Positions 25,501 to 39,599 of a stretch of DNA of 64,000 nucleotides are shown one piece after another. Below the pieces are notes generated by a model. The model saw only the letters and a program-made list of their open reading frames with translations. It was not told where the DNA came from and searched no databases. Made by a program: the position numbers and the translations under genes. Each line of letters opens with the position of its first letter. Position 1 is the first letter of the stretch. Origin of the DNA: Phoebastria nigripes (lineage: Eukaryota; Chordata; Aves; Procellariiformes; Diomedeidae); contig JAYKAV010002530.1 in assembly GCA_035582835.1 (NCBI GenBank), positions 373,742 through 437,741 on the forward strand. Reading direction: 5' to 3'.

Positions 25501-27615
25501 ATCTGAAACTGTCTAAGATTTAACTGCGTAGTATCCTTCTGTATGAGAGGACAGAAGCTGACTTCTCTAGAAGGTGTTTCCTACATGAGTTTTTAAGACA
25601 GGTATGATGAATTGTCCCATAGAAGTGGGTATTTTTTTCCCCATTAATTTTAAGGAGAGACTACAGTGACTATTTCAGACTTAAGCAACATACTTTAGAT
25701 ATTTAAATTTAAACAGGAAATCCCACCCTTTGCGGAAAGCAAATTTTGCTCAACAGTTTGATAACATTTAAGTCAGTATAAGAAACCCCTTCTACCTTGT
25801 GATCTACCAGAACACTTAGTTTTCCAAGTTTTGCCCATGACATAATTTATTGTGGCATCTTGTGTACAGTATGTGAATGAATGTTGAAAGATGCTTTTTC
25901 TTTTGTGCTTCAAGGTATAAACAGTGAAAAAAAATCATCACATTTTATTATGGCATGATAATTATTCCCAGAGAGTGGCACTACCAGTTAGTCAGAGCTA
26001 GTTTAAAATTGAACCAGTCTTGCCTCTTCAAATGTGCGCTGTCAGGTAAGCACCTGTAATGCTGTGTGACATCATCTTTGTGTTGCTTCAATCAAGGAGT
26101 TTTTCTGTGGGGTTTTTTTTCCCCCAAATCTTTCGCTTTGTTGCAGAGTGACACCAAAGATCTTCCTGATACTTTGCTTCTTGGTCCACTAATTCTCTTA
26201 CCTTGAGTTTGCAAGCAAATTCTGGTCTGGGAGCATGCAATTATCAGTGGCATAATGTAAAGCTTTTGGAGGTATTCTACTGGTATTATCGTTTTAGAAA
26301 GAAAATATACTCTGTTTTCTCAGGATTTTATGTAGGTCACTTAAAATATATCTTTTTCAGCAGCCTGTTAAGAGAACTTGCAAATTTTTCGGGTTGTTTT
26401 TCCCCATCCACCATTTAAAGTGGATCCTTTTAAACTTAGTACGGGAAAAATTAATGGCCGCAAGACTTTGTTGCTCTTGTACCCTCACCGTGATCTAATC
26501 TAGTTACATGTATGGGTATAGGAAAAGCATTCAGGTGATGGAAAAATGTGATATTTTAAGCATGTTCTCTGTATGATTCTGTTAAATTAGTCAGTGGTAC
26601 GTCTGACTTCTTGACAAAAAAACCCATGCTTGCCAGATTACAAGAGGACCTGGATGTGTCTGTTGATGTACTGGGTTTGTAAAAAATCCATTTGAAATGT
26701 TTCAAGCACTAATGTTGTTCCCAGCAAAATATGTCTAATGTTATTAGATATCTGGGTCCCTTCCACACATCCAGGGCAGGAAATGAAAGAATAAAAAGAA
26801 GTCTTTGATTAAATTACATCAAGACCTCATTCAGTTCAGTCTGGTTATCATAAACATACATGTATATTAAACACAGTTGAAGATGCAGCAATATTTATTT
26901 ACATGTTTAAATTACATTAACTTTAATACTATTAATTAAAAATATTTGCATTTCTTAGATGCTGTCATCCTCAGCAACCTAGTACACTATGTATTATGTA
27001 TAGCATGTATCGTATGTTAAATACAACCCTATTCACAAAAAATGAAAGGTCTGTTGACTCATTTGTATGCTTTCAGTTACCAGACTGCAGATCTGTCTGA
27101 CAGTGAAGTTATTATGAAAGTTGTTTTGTCACCAATTTGAAGGTCCCTTTGGGGCAGAAATAAGAATATACCTGTGCATCACCAGTTGTAAATTTAAAAT
27201 GTTGTTTCTGGTAGATATGGCATGATTGATACTGATCAATTAGCTGAAGCTTCTTAAGTTATACCCTAAATGTTGGCAAATGCCACGCTTTTTTCATAAT
27301 GTCCTTAAAGCTTTGATATATTTGTATAATATTTATATTTCATCCTTCTGAAGATGAAAAATAAAAACATCCGATCCACTTTTACTCTCCATGACTGTCC
27401 TTTAAAATACCAGAACAATAATTCTGGGTTTGAATTTGCCCCAATTGGAATGTCCTTGGTTTTGCAGAGAAGCTTGAAGGAATATTTAGCTGCAGGCTCT
27501 TTTTGCTATATTGTCCTGCAATCTCTTGGACCAAAGAACTAAAAGCTCTCATGGGTGACTGAAAACTAAGAAAATACTGTGGGTTTGTATATGCTTGTTA
27601 TGGGCTCTTTTTCTA
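16565..27615. other. AT-rich non-coding stretch, no supported gene
   Basis: I see no supported gene or well-defined repeat. A locally GC-richer patch at about 22380-22640 carries a 90-residue minus-strand open frame of low complexity with no domain. A 16-base string at 21285-21300 resembles a hAT transposon end but lacks a partner. Homopolymer runs include poly-T at 17322-17335 and 17938-17959. Confidence 0.55.
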
Positions 27616-27649
27616 TTAAACAGAGAGAAGTTTTCTTGGTTGCAGACTC

Positions 27650-27830
27650 AGACTGGTGTGCTAGGGAACTTGCCGCCGTTCCCTCGTTTTCAGAGTTGCT
27701 GTGGCCCTGGCTGGGGCAGAGGCACAGGACTGCTGCCGCGCAGCTGGCGGCTTGGCCCTTGGCACAGGTAGCAGCTGTCTGGGCACGGTGTGCTACCCCG
27801 AAAGGGTGCAGTTTGTTTTGGAGGTGAGGT
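27650..27830. other. GC- and CpG-rich patch of unknown origin
   Basis: About 180 bases stand out from AT-rich surroundings, with CpG-containing strings such as GCCGCCGTTCCCTCG and CTGCCGCGCAGCTGGCGGC. Open frames of 82 to 118 residues exist on both strands (27579-27827 plus; 27566-27922 and 27690-27959 minus), which is what a GC-rich segment with few stop codons gives. None has a domain I recognise. It could be a fragment of an unrecognised repeat, a small CpG island or a lone exon. No flanking splice pair supports the exon reading. Confidence 0.3.
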
Positions 27831-28325
27831 GTGTGCCAAGACCATATATGTGATGAAATGATCTTGTTTTGAAGGAAATTTTTCATAGAAAGTATTGCAA
27901 TACTTTGAACATTGTACAACAATGAGGCATAAGAGAGTTGTGCTTTTTACCGGTACCAAAAAGTGGTGTTTGAAATTCCCCAGTTTTGAGGTATTGATAT
28001 CAAAACAGCTGTTGTCTTGGTGCTTTGTTGTTGTTGCTGCTGTTTTACTGGCATCCTGCCAGTCCTTGTGTTTGTTGAAGTTTCAATCTGTTACAATCCT
28101 TCTGCTTGGTAAATGTTCCAAACTGCTTTATTAAAACAAAAGCCAGATACTCTTGTGATTCTTATGAGGTATATCCTGCATTTGTTGTTAGTCGAGTGTC
28201 ATGGTTTAACCCTGGCCAGCAACTAAACGCCACGCAGCCGCTTGCTCACCCCCCTCCTCTGGTAGGATGGGGGAGAGAATCGGGAGGGCACGAGTAGGAA
28301 AACTCACAGGTTGGGATAAAAACAG

Positions 28326-28331
28326 TTTAAT
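28326..28331 (-). terminator. LTR polyadenylation signal (minus strand)
   Basis: TTTAAT on the plus strand is ATTAAA on the LTR's sense strand, followed by the family's CTGTTTTTATCCCAACC. Confidence 0.65.
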
Positions 28332-28500
28332 AATTGAAATAAAACAAAGTAGAACAGTGATAATAACAGTGATAAAAACAACAACAATAGAATATCCTAA
28401 GNAGGCNATGCACAATGCAACTGCTCACCACCCGCTGACCAACGCATAGCCTGATACCCGAGAGCCCATCCCGTGACACCAGAGCGCCCCCCCGCAGTTA

Positions 28501-28509
28501 GTTTTTATA
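28501..28509 (-). promoter_or_regulatory. LTR TATA box (minus strand)
   Basis: GTTTTTATA on the plus strand reads TATAAAAAC on the LTR's sense strand, identical to the TATA element of the left-edge LTR. Confidence 0.7.
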
Positions 28510-28516
28510 CTGAGCA

Positions 28517-28524
28517 TGACGTCA
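28517..28524. promoter_or_regulatory. Perfect palindromic CRE (TGACGTCA) in LTR U3
   Basis: TGACGTCA is the full cAMP-response element bound by CREB/ATF factors. It lies about 8 bases upstream of the TATA box of the 28197-28763 LTR. At the same place the related copies read GACGTCC (left edge), GACATCA (11308 copy) and TGATGTCA (52923 copy), so only this one keeps the full palindrome. Confidence 0.6.
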
Positions 28525-28768
28525 CATGGTATGGAATACCCCATTGGCCAGCTGGGTCAGCTGCCCTGGCTATGCCCCCCCGCCAGCTTCCCATGCACCT
28601 GGCAGGGCATGGGAGGCCGAAAAGTGCCCGGTGCAAGCACCACCCAGCACCACCCAAAACATCAATGGGCCATCAACTCTCCTATTACACCAAACCCAAA
28701 ACACAGCACACNCCCCCAGCTACTGGGAAGAAAGTTAACTCTGTCCCAGCCGGAACCAGGACATCGAG

Positions 28769-31700
28769 CAAAGGGGCAGAATTGATATGGTAAAGTTGTA
28801 TCTATGGTGTGAGGAATGGATACCAAGATTTTCAGCCATGGTTTTCTTCTCTAGGAAACTACATTATGCCTGAGAATAATTTCCAACCTACTTTCTGCAT
28901 TTATGTTGTGACCATAGTAACTATTCCTAATGTTTTTCTTATAAACATTATGATAAATATATGAGCTTCGTATGATAGTATAGTTTGACATTTGCTGTGC
29001 ACAGTTATTTTTCTAGCAGATCTGCTTCCCTCAAAGATAAGATGTCAGGCTGTGATTTATCTATATGTCTGTCTACATAATCTAAATATCGATGTCATAG
29101 AGAAGATGCATCACTTCAGTTCTAGTACTCTTTGCCAGTTTTGTTAGAGAACTGTCAGTTCTGTAAGTGGAAACACTTAAAATGTAAGGAAAGAGTAATT
29201 AAGTGTGGATAATGCTGTTTGACTAAAATAAAACTGAGCTTATTTCTTTCTTCACTAAACTGAATTCCAAATCTGTTCAGAGTTCTGAAATATTAATTTA
29301 CCAATATCCTCACCATCACACACATACTTACTCACTCCTGTTCTCCACTCAATTCTATTTTGTGCTTTTGTATCCCTTTTGATAGATACTATCTGCAATC
29401 AAAAGTATCTATCTGTCTCTCTTCATTTATTCTCAGTTGTGGTGGTCTATGTCCAGATGTAAGTATACATTTGTTCTTATTTTTTAAGGCAACATGTCTT
29501 GTAACTTGAGAAAACAGTGCTTTTAATCATGTTGTGGGCATGACCACATATTTCTGCCTGAAGAAGCCATATGCTTTCCTTACATTGACTCCCAGTGTAA
29601 TGAGGATAGTATGAGAGGAAAATAAGAGCTAGTAAAAATGCATATTATGAGAAATAGCAGCTGCTTAAAACTTCATTTGGAATATTAAAATAAATTCTGG
29701 TGAGGTAGGTTCGTTACTAGCTGATGTAGTTAAAAATACATGGTAAATCACAAACGGTTAATGAATAAGGCATATGATTGATAAATAAAGCATATATTTC
29801 TCTAGCTTATCTTCTTGCATTTATCTCCATAAATATGCTATGTAAATATACAGAGAAAAGCAAATGTGCATTAAAATAGGAAATACCTGAAATTTCATGA
29901 GATGTTCAGTTCAGCTCAAAAGAATTAAGTGCTATAAATTGTTTTAATAAACAGGCATTTTATTAAACAGTCACCCCAATTCTGTTGCCAGCCCACATAA
30001 GCTTAGATCGCATAAAACTCCTCACTGGTATCTACTTCATATGCTATGGCTCTGAAGTCATGGTAGGACTTGTGACTAGAGTAAGCTGTGAATGCTATCA
30101 AGCAATGTTAAGAATACAGCTATCGTCACCCTAAGACATCTGAGATGAATCAGAGCAGCAGTGTAGCTTTAGACATCCCTGCTGTTGCACACCATGAACC
30201 TGACAATGGATCGCTTCCNTTCTCTGAAACACGATCAAAATGGTCTCGACAAGAGAATTAGAGAGCTGCCACAAGCTGTCTCAAGGCACTAAAGGTGTAA
30301 CTCTTGGAAACCTCCTTGGCTGGGCCGGGAGTAGAAAACCTCAGTAGCACTTTCTGTATGGATATGCAGCAGCCCTTTTCAGTCAGCCTGCAAGCGTTGA
30401 GTGAGCAAATACTAATGCAGGGACAGAAGGTATTTTTACATCATAGGAGGCAGTCGGTAGGCGTGCCCTTTTGTGCATATAGGGCTGAATTAAGTAAAAG
30501 CAATAAAACAGAGCTGACCAAAACCAGAATTATAACACTACTAGAGATACAGAATAGTCTGTTCCACCACCCTGATCTGAATTGCGGGAGCTGGACATCT
30601 GAATGCAGGTGTAATCCTAGCCAATAAGTATTAGATATTCTTAGACCCATGTCTTGTTTTTTCTCACCTTCAGTTCCATTTTAGATCTTAAAAAATCTCA
30701 TAAAAATTACTATGTTTCTGTGAGTTTTGGGCTGTTTGATTTGGAAAAAGAAAAGGTCAACAATTTTAACTAACCTCAGAAAAATGGGTGTTGAAGAAAT
30801 CTTTTTGAGGATCCTGTGATTCCTCCTAAGGGAACAGTCCTGTTTCAGAGTCCTAGAAGACAGAAGCTATCACTTACCAAAAGATTAGATTTTACACAAG
30901 CTTCATAGTCTCTGCATCTCCATTAGAAAGTACTTACATGGTTTTACTGTTTCAAACACTAGCTGTTAACTTGGATAAATGCCCGTGTTTAATGCTCCAA
31001 TTACTGTTTATGTCTTTTAATGCTAATATCCTAGTAAAACTATTGGTAAAAATAGTGGTATAAAAATGGTGAATGCTACTTAATTTATATTCCCTAGATA
31101 AAAAAATGGAAAACGTAAAAGAAAAGCATTTTATTTCCCATTCACTGTATTAGTACTATTTGGAGCCACTTTTCAAACTTCCATAGAAGCATTCAGCCAG
31201 AGAAGTTGAAAAGGGCTCAGAAATACGAGCAGCAAGTCCCGACTTCCTGCACTCTCTATGCCCTTTCTGCCAAGCCAGAGCAAATGTTTATTTGTTACTC
31301 CTCAATGCATGTTATGAATCAGCAGCAAAAAGGAGAACAGATATAGAAAGATGTCATTCTGGGTGAGCCAGAGTGATATTTTTGTAATCCTTGCGTTATG
31401 CCTTCTGTTTTCCTGATGTTATTGTCCTCTTAAGTCCTAAAGCACTTTAAGGAACAATACAAAATAGCTTTGGTACCATACTGACTCAATTTCTATGTCA
31501 TTAACTCCTCCTCCATCTCATAGAAATTCTTCCATGGTATTGTGAACATGACTTTTTCAATTCTATTTTATTTTCATAAACAGATATCTGAATGGCCAAC
31601 GAAGTGCAAAAGTCTCTCTTTCTAATACATATAGCCAGAAGGCACAAAAACATATAAAATGGACTGAAAAAGCCTATNCAGCGACATTAAGTAGCAGTCG

Positions 31701-34700
31701 ACCACTCAGAAAGATAAAATTCTGGTTGATACAGTGATGATGGAGATGTATTACACAACATACCCAGAATGAAATCTGTTTATCTTCACCTCCTTTACTC
31801 CTCATTCATAGTATATGTTGTGATTTCACTACTGGAAAGGCCTTGTAATCTTTTGCTCTGTTTGAACAGAGTAATTGAGGTTTACAACTGTGATATTTTT
31901 ACTCTCTTTAGAAAAAACACATTCCTGAAAAATACTTAAGATTTACGGAACAAATAAGACATGCTTTACAGAGTGTTAGCTTCTTATCTTTACTGATATT
32001 TTGTCTATATTCCTGGTTTGTGTAATGCTTCCCAGATGATAATTATTTATCAAACACTAGCAGTTTGCTTGATACTATCCAAAGAAGACTTTATGCTTCT
32101 TGCCACAATGGCATTATAGGATTTATCTTTTGCTATGTTTGGTTCTGTGCATGCTTTCACATGCCTATGATCACTGCTGAAGCACAGAAGGTGGTTCCTT
32201 CACATAGAATAAAAAAAAAAAAAACACCTTTAAAAATATTCACATGTTCATTTTGACATGTGATAGAATATATGTGTGTTCCCCATAATATCCAGCATTT
32301 GTTGAGGTTAAATGTGGCTTGTTCAGCTTACAATAGGCAATTCTGTTACAGAGTCAGGTGGTGGTTTAAGACCAGGAGGGCCTGCAGATGGGAACCTCTG
32401 ATTTTGCATGGAGGATACCATCCCACCAATGTCTTGACTTCTGCTGGCAGCGTAGCGGTATTAACTGCCCCAAGCATTTGCTTGTATACAGCATAGGAAG
32501 AGAGATGCATCATCAGTCATATGTGTAATATTCCTTAACATGTAAACAGATGCTGAAAACCCTTTGTTAAAGAGAGTCTTCATATCTGTTTAAATATACT
32601 GCATCCAAGGTAACTTCATGGATTGTGAGACATGAAGGTTCTTTCCTAGATTTAAGAAAAAAGCAGCAGTATATGCAGACGGTCAAAGTCAATGAATCAG
32701 TGTCTAAAATTGTATTTTGAAACTGTAAAAGGCTGAGAATCCAGGAGAACTTTAACTGTCATTGGTACAGAAAGGTTCAAAGAAGCCTGATAAACATGAT
32801 GGTAGAAGCAATTGAATATATTTGAAGGAAAGAATTGGTATCTGTCAATATATTGACAAACTGGCACACTAATTCATCTGTAAAATGCTACAAGAATAGT
32901 AGGATCATTATATGTACTAATAGCTTAGATTGTCCCATGTCTTGGATTTTTGGGTCTGGATATGTGCAGAGGATCTTCAGCAAAAAATAAGCTTACAGAA
33001 ATAAATGTTAGAGGAAATAAAACTCCAAATGAAAGCTTGGAGAATACAGCAACAAAAGAAATAGTAACAAAGAATTTTTGTAGAACATNGTATCTGGCTC
33101 TGAAGAAATAGTGTATGACAAGTGCTTTGCAGTTTTTCCTTGTGTTTTGTTTTTACCAAGAGGGATAATGTTACTTTTGAAATGAAAAATTGAAGGAAGA
33201 GCTGGCAGTAGTGTTTCTTTCCTGGTAAGGCTTGCTGGGCTCCAGAGCCCTCCCCTTAGGAGAACTTTTGTTTTTCAGACAGAGGCTATCGAACGGGAGC
33301 CTGATTTTCACAGAACGGATGCAAGGTTTGTCTGCTACTCTAGGGAAAAAGCTATAAAACTCAATTTGTCCCTCCTGAGGAGTTTTCTTCTGTGCTGCCT
33401 TGTGTGTAGCTACTGAGCAAATCAGAACAACTATTTTTAGTGAATACAAACATTCCAGCAAACTTCATTGATGTTAGTTTTTAGGTCAAGGAGAGTAAAA
33501 TTAAAAGGGGTAATACCAGTAAAAGTCTCACTGAAAGATCACAGAGAATTAGAGAACATCTGAAAACTAGAAAAGTAAAAGCTAGATACCATTTACAAAC
33601 CAGAGTAGTTTTATTACAAAAATAAGCAAAATGAAAAAAAAAAATTAGTTTCCAAGGAGAACAGTTGTAGCATTGTCTGGTTTTTGAGTGCTTTCCAGAT
33701 TTGGGGGGAAAAGATTTTTTCCCAGTCTTCTTGGCAAACTGTGTATGTGCAAAGCTTTGCACTCCCAGGTTTTCCCAAGGAAATATGTGTAATATTTTAA
33801 AATAGCTTCTCACTTGTTATTACTTTGTCTTTCTGAAAGCTTACAGTGCTAGGCAAGATTACGTTTTAAACTGGAGCCTGAAACACACAGAAAGCAATAA
33901 TAGCCTAAGATTCAGGACATTTTCTAATAAATTGTAATCCCTGGGAAGATTCAGCTAGATTTGCTGAGATCATTTGTCATTTTGGGGCTTTCTGATACAG
34001 TCCAAGTGATTTATCCTGATGCGTTTGCCCGATGCATTACTTATTTTAACACTGATTAGGTTACCAACACTAATCTGATACAGAAGACAGTATTTAATGG
34101 TTAGAACAGTGTTGAGAGTTGCTGTTTGTTGGTTGTATCATTGACAAACTGCCTGAACATTAAATATTTCTTTTCCTTGTTTGGTACTTGTAAGCAAGTG
34201 TTAACCTGTTGCAGGTCAATTGTAAGAGAACCTTCGAAATTACACCACAAACTGCTGTTGAAAGTAAGTGAATATACTACTGCTTTTCTACTGATAGGAT
34301 AAACTGTTCAATATTTATATATACCTCCCCTCCCCCCCATTAAACAGAAACAAATTGCTTAAGTGTATCTTATAGGCTGCGTATTGTTAATAATTGAGGG
34401 AAGGTGGTTGAACGTTCAGGGCAGGAGTGCAGCATTTATATTTGTGCTTTCAAAAATAATTCCTGGAGGAACCAAAAAACCTGGTGGTTTCAGGCTTATT
34501 GCAATGGAACCTTGATAAGCTCAGAATGGTTCTGGTAATAACAAGCTGTACTTACTATATGCGACAGCAATTTGTTAACAAATTATGTGAATAATCAGCC
34601 TATTATCTTTGCATGTACTCAGTAACCTTTGCAGCGTATCAACAAAGCTGCACCACCTTTACATCAAGCGTTTATAAAGGTGAAAAATTGTCTGACATTC

Positions 34701-37700
34701 TGGTAATGAAGTCTGCATAAAATGTTTTGAGACAAGAAAAAGAGAAAGGGTTGTATACTCCTTTCTAGAGAGAGAGGGGTAGATGCAGCAAAAAGTAGTG
34801 ATTAGAATACCGGTAGGTGGTAAGACACAGGAACAAGCAAATAATTATGTACATTTTTATAATTTCTTTATTGTTTCTTAATTTAGATTTTTATGTAAAG
34901 CTATGAGATATTGACAGTTAATTGCAGAAGTCTTTTTCATTTAATCTTTGAAATGTTCATGTTTTGCTTATGTAATAAAAAAAGAAATTGTGATGTTTGA
35001 AAATGAATATTTCTTCTTTACTTAAATTTCTTCAGTGGTCCAAAAAGTTGTCAAATACAAACCCTTCAAGATTATTGTGCTGAAAACCAAGACAACGTTC
35101 AGCAGTTATATCATGGCTTCAAAGATTTTACCTTCTAAAAAGCCTGCATATATTTTGTCTATATGCAAATAACAAATTTCTGATATGCCAGATTTATCTT
35201 AGGAGTACCAAATTCTTGGTCTATGCATTATTTGAATCAGCCATCAGTTTAAAATCCCAGATAACAGAGGCCTGAACCAAAAAACATGTGAGAGCACTTG
35301 ATCAGCTTTAGATGGCAGGAATCAAGTAGGTTGATAGATTGAATTCAGCTCCACTCTAAAGGAGGAGGTACATTGTTAACTGATTAGCTTAGGCACAAAC
35401 AATTTCTGAATAGAAGGCATGGTCCACTCTAAGACTGTGAAGTAGAAAAGCATAATACGTTCTCAACTCACTGGTGGATTTAATTAGTGGTTTTGTGGTA
35501 TTTATTATCCTCATCATTCCTCACTTCCTTCAGCTTTAAAAATGACGATTATAATTACTGATACTTTATTTATTAGATACTTAGAGATGAAAAACGGTAG
35601 GGAAGCACGAAGACTTGATATGTATGTTTCAAGTAATTCTCCAGCTTCGCTCCCCTCTGGCCCCACTACAAATCCGTTAGGAATACAAATAAATTTTTTC
35701 TCATAGTTTGTTATATGGTTTAAGAGACCTGAGATTCAACAAATCATTAGTTTCCAGTGAGACTTCATTTTAGCAGAACATTTCTGACCAATTATAAATT
35801 AGACTATTAGTTTATAGTATTGCTAATATTTTAACTGAGAGGGCACAAGGACTTCTTTTTTGCTTTCTCTCCTTGCTATACTTATCTGATTGCATGGTAC
35901 AGGTTATGATCAATCATGATTCAAATAGGAATTTAGGTTGTTTTCCCAATCCTGATGCCTTCAGTCTGACAGCTGCTCCCTTGACATCTCCCCAAACTAG
36001 TCAGACCTTAGAAGTAAATAATGACAGGCAAACGAAGAACAGCAAGGGATTTATCTCTTCACCCACTGTCTCTCATGCTGACAATCATTTTTCATTCCCA
36101 AAAGAGACTGTCAGTTTCTTGGATGACCGCTTATGCTTCTTGGACTGCAGCCGCATTTGTTTTTATTTTTGAGAAGTTCAAAAGATGGCAACGTGAAATG
36201 AATGACCCTTTTCATCCTTCATCTTGAAAAAAGAACGAAAATGACAAACTTGTTCCATTTCAGCACAAACTTAGNATTTTCTCTTCCTTTCTTCAGACGA
36301 ACAAAGTGAAAGAGCTATTCCATTAAAAATGTTTCGAGTAACTTAATCCACTGATTTTTGCAGTGCTCAAAATGGGNAAACATGGCACCGAAAGTATTCA
36401 TTCTTGCAAATGCAGCTTGCTAATTTGTTTCACTGGTATTTCTGACCCCTTCAAATAAGTACTGTTGTGAAAATTAGAAACAAAGGAGAAACAAGTCTGT
36501 TTTAACAAAGTAATCATGGGATGNTAATGAATAATTCCTGAACTGAAACCAGAATTCTTTCTGTTCTTACTATTTCAATGAGAGTGCAGTGCAACGAGAC
36601 CTATGGAGCCAGTCACGTGTACGTGAGTAGAAACCCACAAATACTAGGAATAGAAAATACTGACTGACCCGTTAGTTGAAAGTTGTTCAACAAACCTTTA
36701 AACAAAATAGATAAATCACTAAATAATGTCCTTTATCTTTTGCAGTCACAGAGAGAAAAACAGGCATTGTGCACTTTTCTAGTGAAAATGGAGTGAATGA
36801 AATGAAATGTCCAGCAGCATTCTCCACAGAGGGGCTGGAAATTAAAATATAAATAAAGCACTTCCATGATGACAGTGCATCCAAAAAATCCTTTGAATTT
36901 AGGCCAAACAGCTCTAGAGAAAATGAGAAATTCCTAATGCTTCCTGCCAAAACAAAACAAATATGTTTCCCAATTAAAACCCGTGAGGACAGTTGCATAT
37001 TTCTGGTTATGTTATACGGTGGAAGTATTGTTTATTGTTTGATTACATGAATACTGATTGTAGGCTGTGGTTTTTAACCTCCAATACAAACAGAAGATAT
37101 GATAACTATTGATCTTCTAGCCTCACTTCATGATATTCCNTTTTTATTTTTCAAGTTAAGGTACATGAAATACACATTTTAGAGTTATTTAAAAAAAAAA
37201 ATTGAACTACAGATTTCATTGTGTTTCATTCAGCAAACATACATAGGAATTAGTGTGGCAACACAATTGTAAGTGTGTTTGCATCTTTTGTTGCTTTCTG
37301 AAATCTCTCCCCTGCATTTCTTTTGGTCCCTTGGGCTATATATTTTATCTCTTTGCAGATGTAAAGTATCTTTTACTTAATTTAATTCCTTTCCACAGGT
37401 ATTTAGANTTCTGAGTTCTTCCTTATTAAATAGTAAGCCGATTTGGAAGTGTCCTTGTCACTATATGCAAAGCCTTGATAGGATGTCTGTTTTTTCCTCA
37501 AAGGAAGGGATCCGAAATATCCCTCTGCAAAAGCTCATGTATCAGAGGAAGTAAATGTGCAGTGTTAGTAATAGATGTTAAACTGAGTGGAGCAAATAGC
37601 ATTAAGAAGGAAATACCATTATATTTTGTGCATAGCTAACCTGAATAATCTATATAATTATAGAAATTACAGAAGTCAGGTATTCAGAAAGGGATTAGAC

Positions 37701-39595
37701 ATGTGAAGTTAATAATGAGAGTATCTACAATGGCGTTAGTTAAGAGCAGATCTGTAAGGATTATAGCATTTATTATTTCAGGACATAAATCAAACACATC
37801 CTAGGAATTAGGAATAAATGTGCTTCTTTGGTTAGAATATAATTAAAATACTCTCATTTCACTGTAATATTAAGGATAAAATAATGGATCAGCTCAGATT
37901 TCACATGGCACTTTCAAAATCTTGAATTATTTAGTATTTTGGAGTTAGAAATACTGTAATGCTGAAGGCAGCAGAAATAGAATGAGGGAAAATTCTAAAT
38001 AGGAGAGGGAGAAACTTCAGTGATGGATGTCTTTGTCTCGGCAGCACAGAGCATCATCTTGTTTTTGGTTAATCGCTGTACAAATTTTATGGTCTATAAT
38101 TATCTTTAATTATAGGGATACACAACCATTATTATGCTAAAAGGAAGATGATAGTTGTGCACAGTNGAACAACCTGTAAGCTCTTATATATCTTTTTATT
38201 TTCTGGAAAACAGTATAGGATTATAATGCTCGTAGGTGTTTCTTCTGTCAGTTTTGGAGCAGTGTACATAACAATTATTTCTGTTATCAACTTTCATCAC
38301 TCATTAAACAGCTTTGCAGAGCTGGGAGAAGTATCTTGCTTTGGAACTATCTGTCAGTAACTGGCAAAGGCAAAGTTGAACAGCAGCAGGAAAAAGATGA
38401 GGCTATAACTGTATTGGTATCTCCAGAGTCATCATCACTCTCCAAATGATCTCAGGCTCTGGTCTATGACTGCTGGGGAGGGTGTTCCTCTGTCACCCAA
38501 AATTTACCATCACCACCTCTCAATCAGGAGTGACTGAGTGGTTTCAAGGTCAGGGAGGAAATACTGTTAACCCTTGAGAGCCCCAAAACAGGCTTTGGAT
38601 GGCAAGCAGTCTGGAAATGTGTCTGTGTACTGCTTTAATGTAGATTTGCTGCTCCTCGAGGGAAAAAAACTTCTCTGTGCCCGTCGGACCATACTGAGAC
38701 CACTCTTAATGCTGTGAATGTACTTTATTACACAACTGGAAATGAGTTGCAAAAGGAAAAGCAGTACACCTCATTTTCAAGATTTGAATGAGAGATAGGT
38801 TTGCTTCTGACAGGCAAGAGTATATCGTGGAGTTTATTTCTCTCCGCTGAAGTTGGTAACGTAGTTCCAGATCATTCTCCTGAGTGTTATTTCTCAGAAT
38901 AGGCCTCTTTCTGGAGTCAGCACTCCTTAATTTATCAAACATCAGGTGAAAGGAACATATCAGTGATATACAATCTGATGTTGATTTGCAGTTTTAATAA
39001 TTTCTTGTTTTGCTGATATTTCTTTTTACTGGAGGAGGAGACTAAGTAAAGGGAAAATGAGAAATTATATAGTAGTATGATTAATCGTATATTCTTTGAA
39101 ATATCTTTATTATATAACTTAGGTACAAGTCTTTTAGGATTGAGGTCTGCATGTCTTATAAGAGCTTTAAAATGAAAAGGAAAGAGAGGACAGAAGTTTA
39201 GAGAGATTTGTACATTTGTATAGCTTGCTTTAATATACAGGATAAGTGTATAAATACAGGCCTAACAGAGCGTTACTGAAGAGAAGGTAATCTCAAAACA
39301 GCAATTTTCAGTAAAGTTAATTGTTGGTTACCTTACGTATGTAGAAAGTTATTAGAAAGCTAAGTATGCGTGGGAATTGTGTTCTTATAGAAGACTGTAA
39401 CTTCTATAGAGGCCAGTGAAAAAAATGTTACTAATAATGGTACGGCCAAGGTCTGAGAATCAACCGATGTGTTCTCCAAAAGTCACTAAATCAGAAATTA
39501 TGTAGTTCTGTCATTCATTTTGGTGTTCTGCAAACATATTTTTTAAAGAGGTGGGCATAGTATATAATCCCTCAGGCTGAATAGCAATTAGTTGC
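28769..39595. other. AT-rich non-coding stretch, no supported gene
   Basis: No supported gene. The open frame at 30304-30627 (107 residues) and the pair at 33171-33461 and 33481-33813 on the minus strand show no domain I recognise and no splice context. A short E-box-containing inverted motif TCACGTGTACGTGA is at 36613-36626. Confidence 0.55.
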
Positions 39596-39599
39596 TTCA

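Larger units (their letters stand above)
28197..28763 (-). mobile_element. Complete solo LTR, minus strand
   Basis: A complete 567-bp LTR on the minus strand. In its own direction it starts TGTCCTGGTTCC (ending at 28763) and ends AAACCATGACA (at 28197). A perfect 5-bp target-site duplication TCGAG flanks it (28192-28196 and 28764-28768). It has a TATA box (28501-28509), a perfect palindromic CRE upstream of it (28517-28524) and an ATTAAA signal (28326-28331). There is no viral coding sequence, so it is a solo LTR left by recombination between the two LTRs of a provirus. It is the best reference copy in the window for the left-edge LTR and a closer relative of it than the copy at 52923. Three N bases fall inside it. 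The 106-residue open frame at 28473-28793 runs antisense through the LTR and is not a gene. Confidence 0.94.

Noticed and set aside
30304..30627. 107-residue plus-strand open frame
   Set aside because: Composition is ordinary, with no motif and no exon boundaries. It is most likely chance.
33481..33813. 110-residue minus-strand open frame with hydrophobic end
   Set aside because: The hydrophobic stretch is from T-rich codons. There is no family resemblance and no supporting signals.
36613..36626. TCACGTGTACGTGA palindrome with an E-box
   Set aside because: Six-base arms are expected by chance in 64 kb, and no further context supports a regulatory role.
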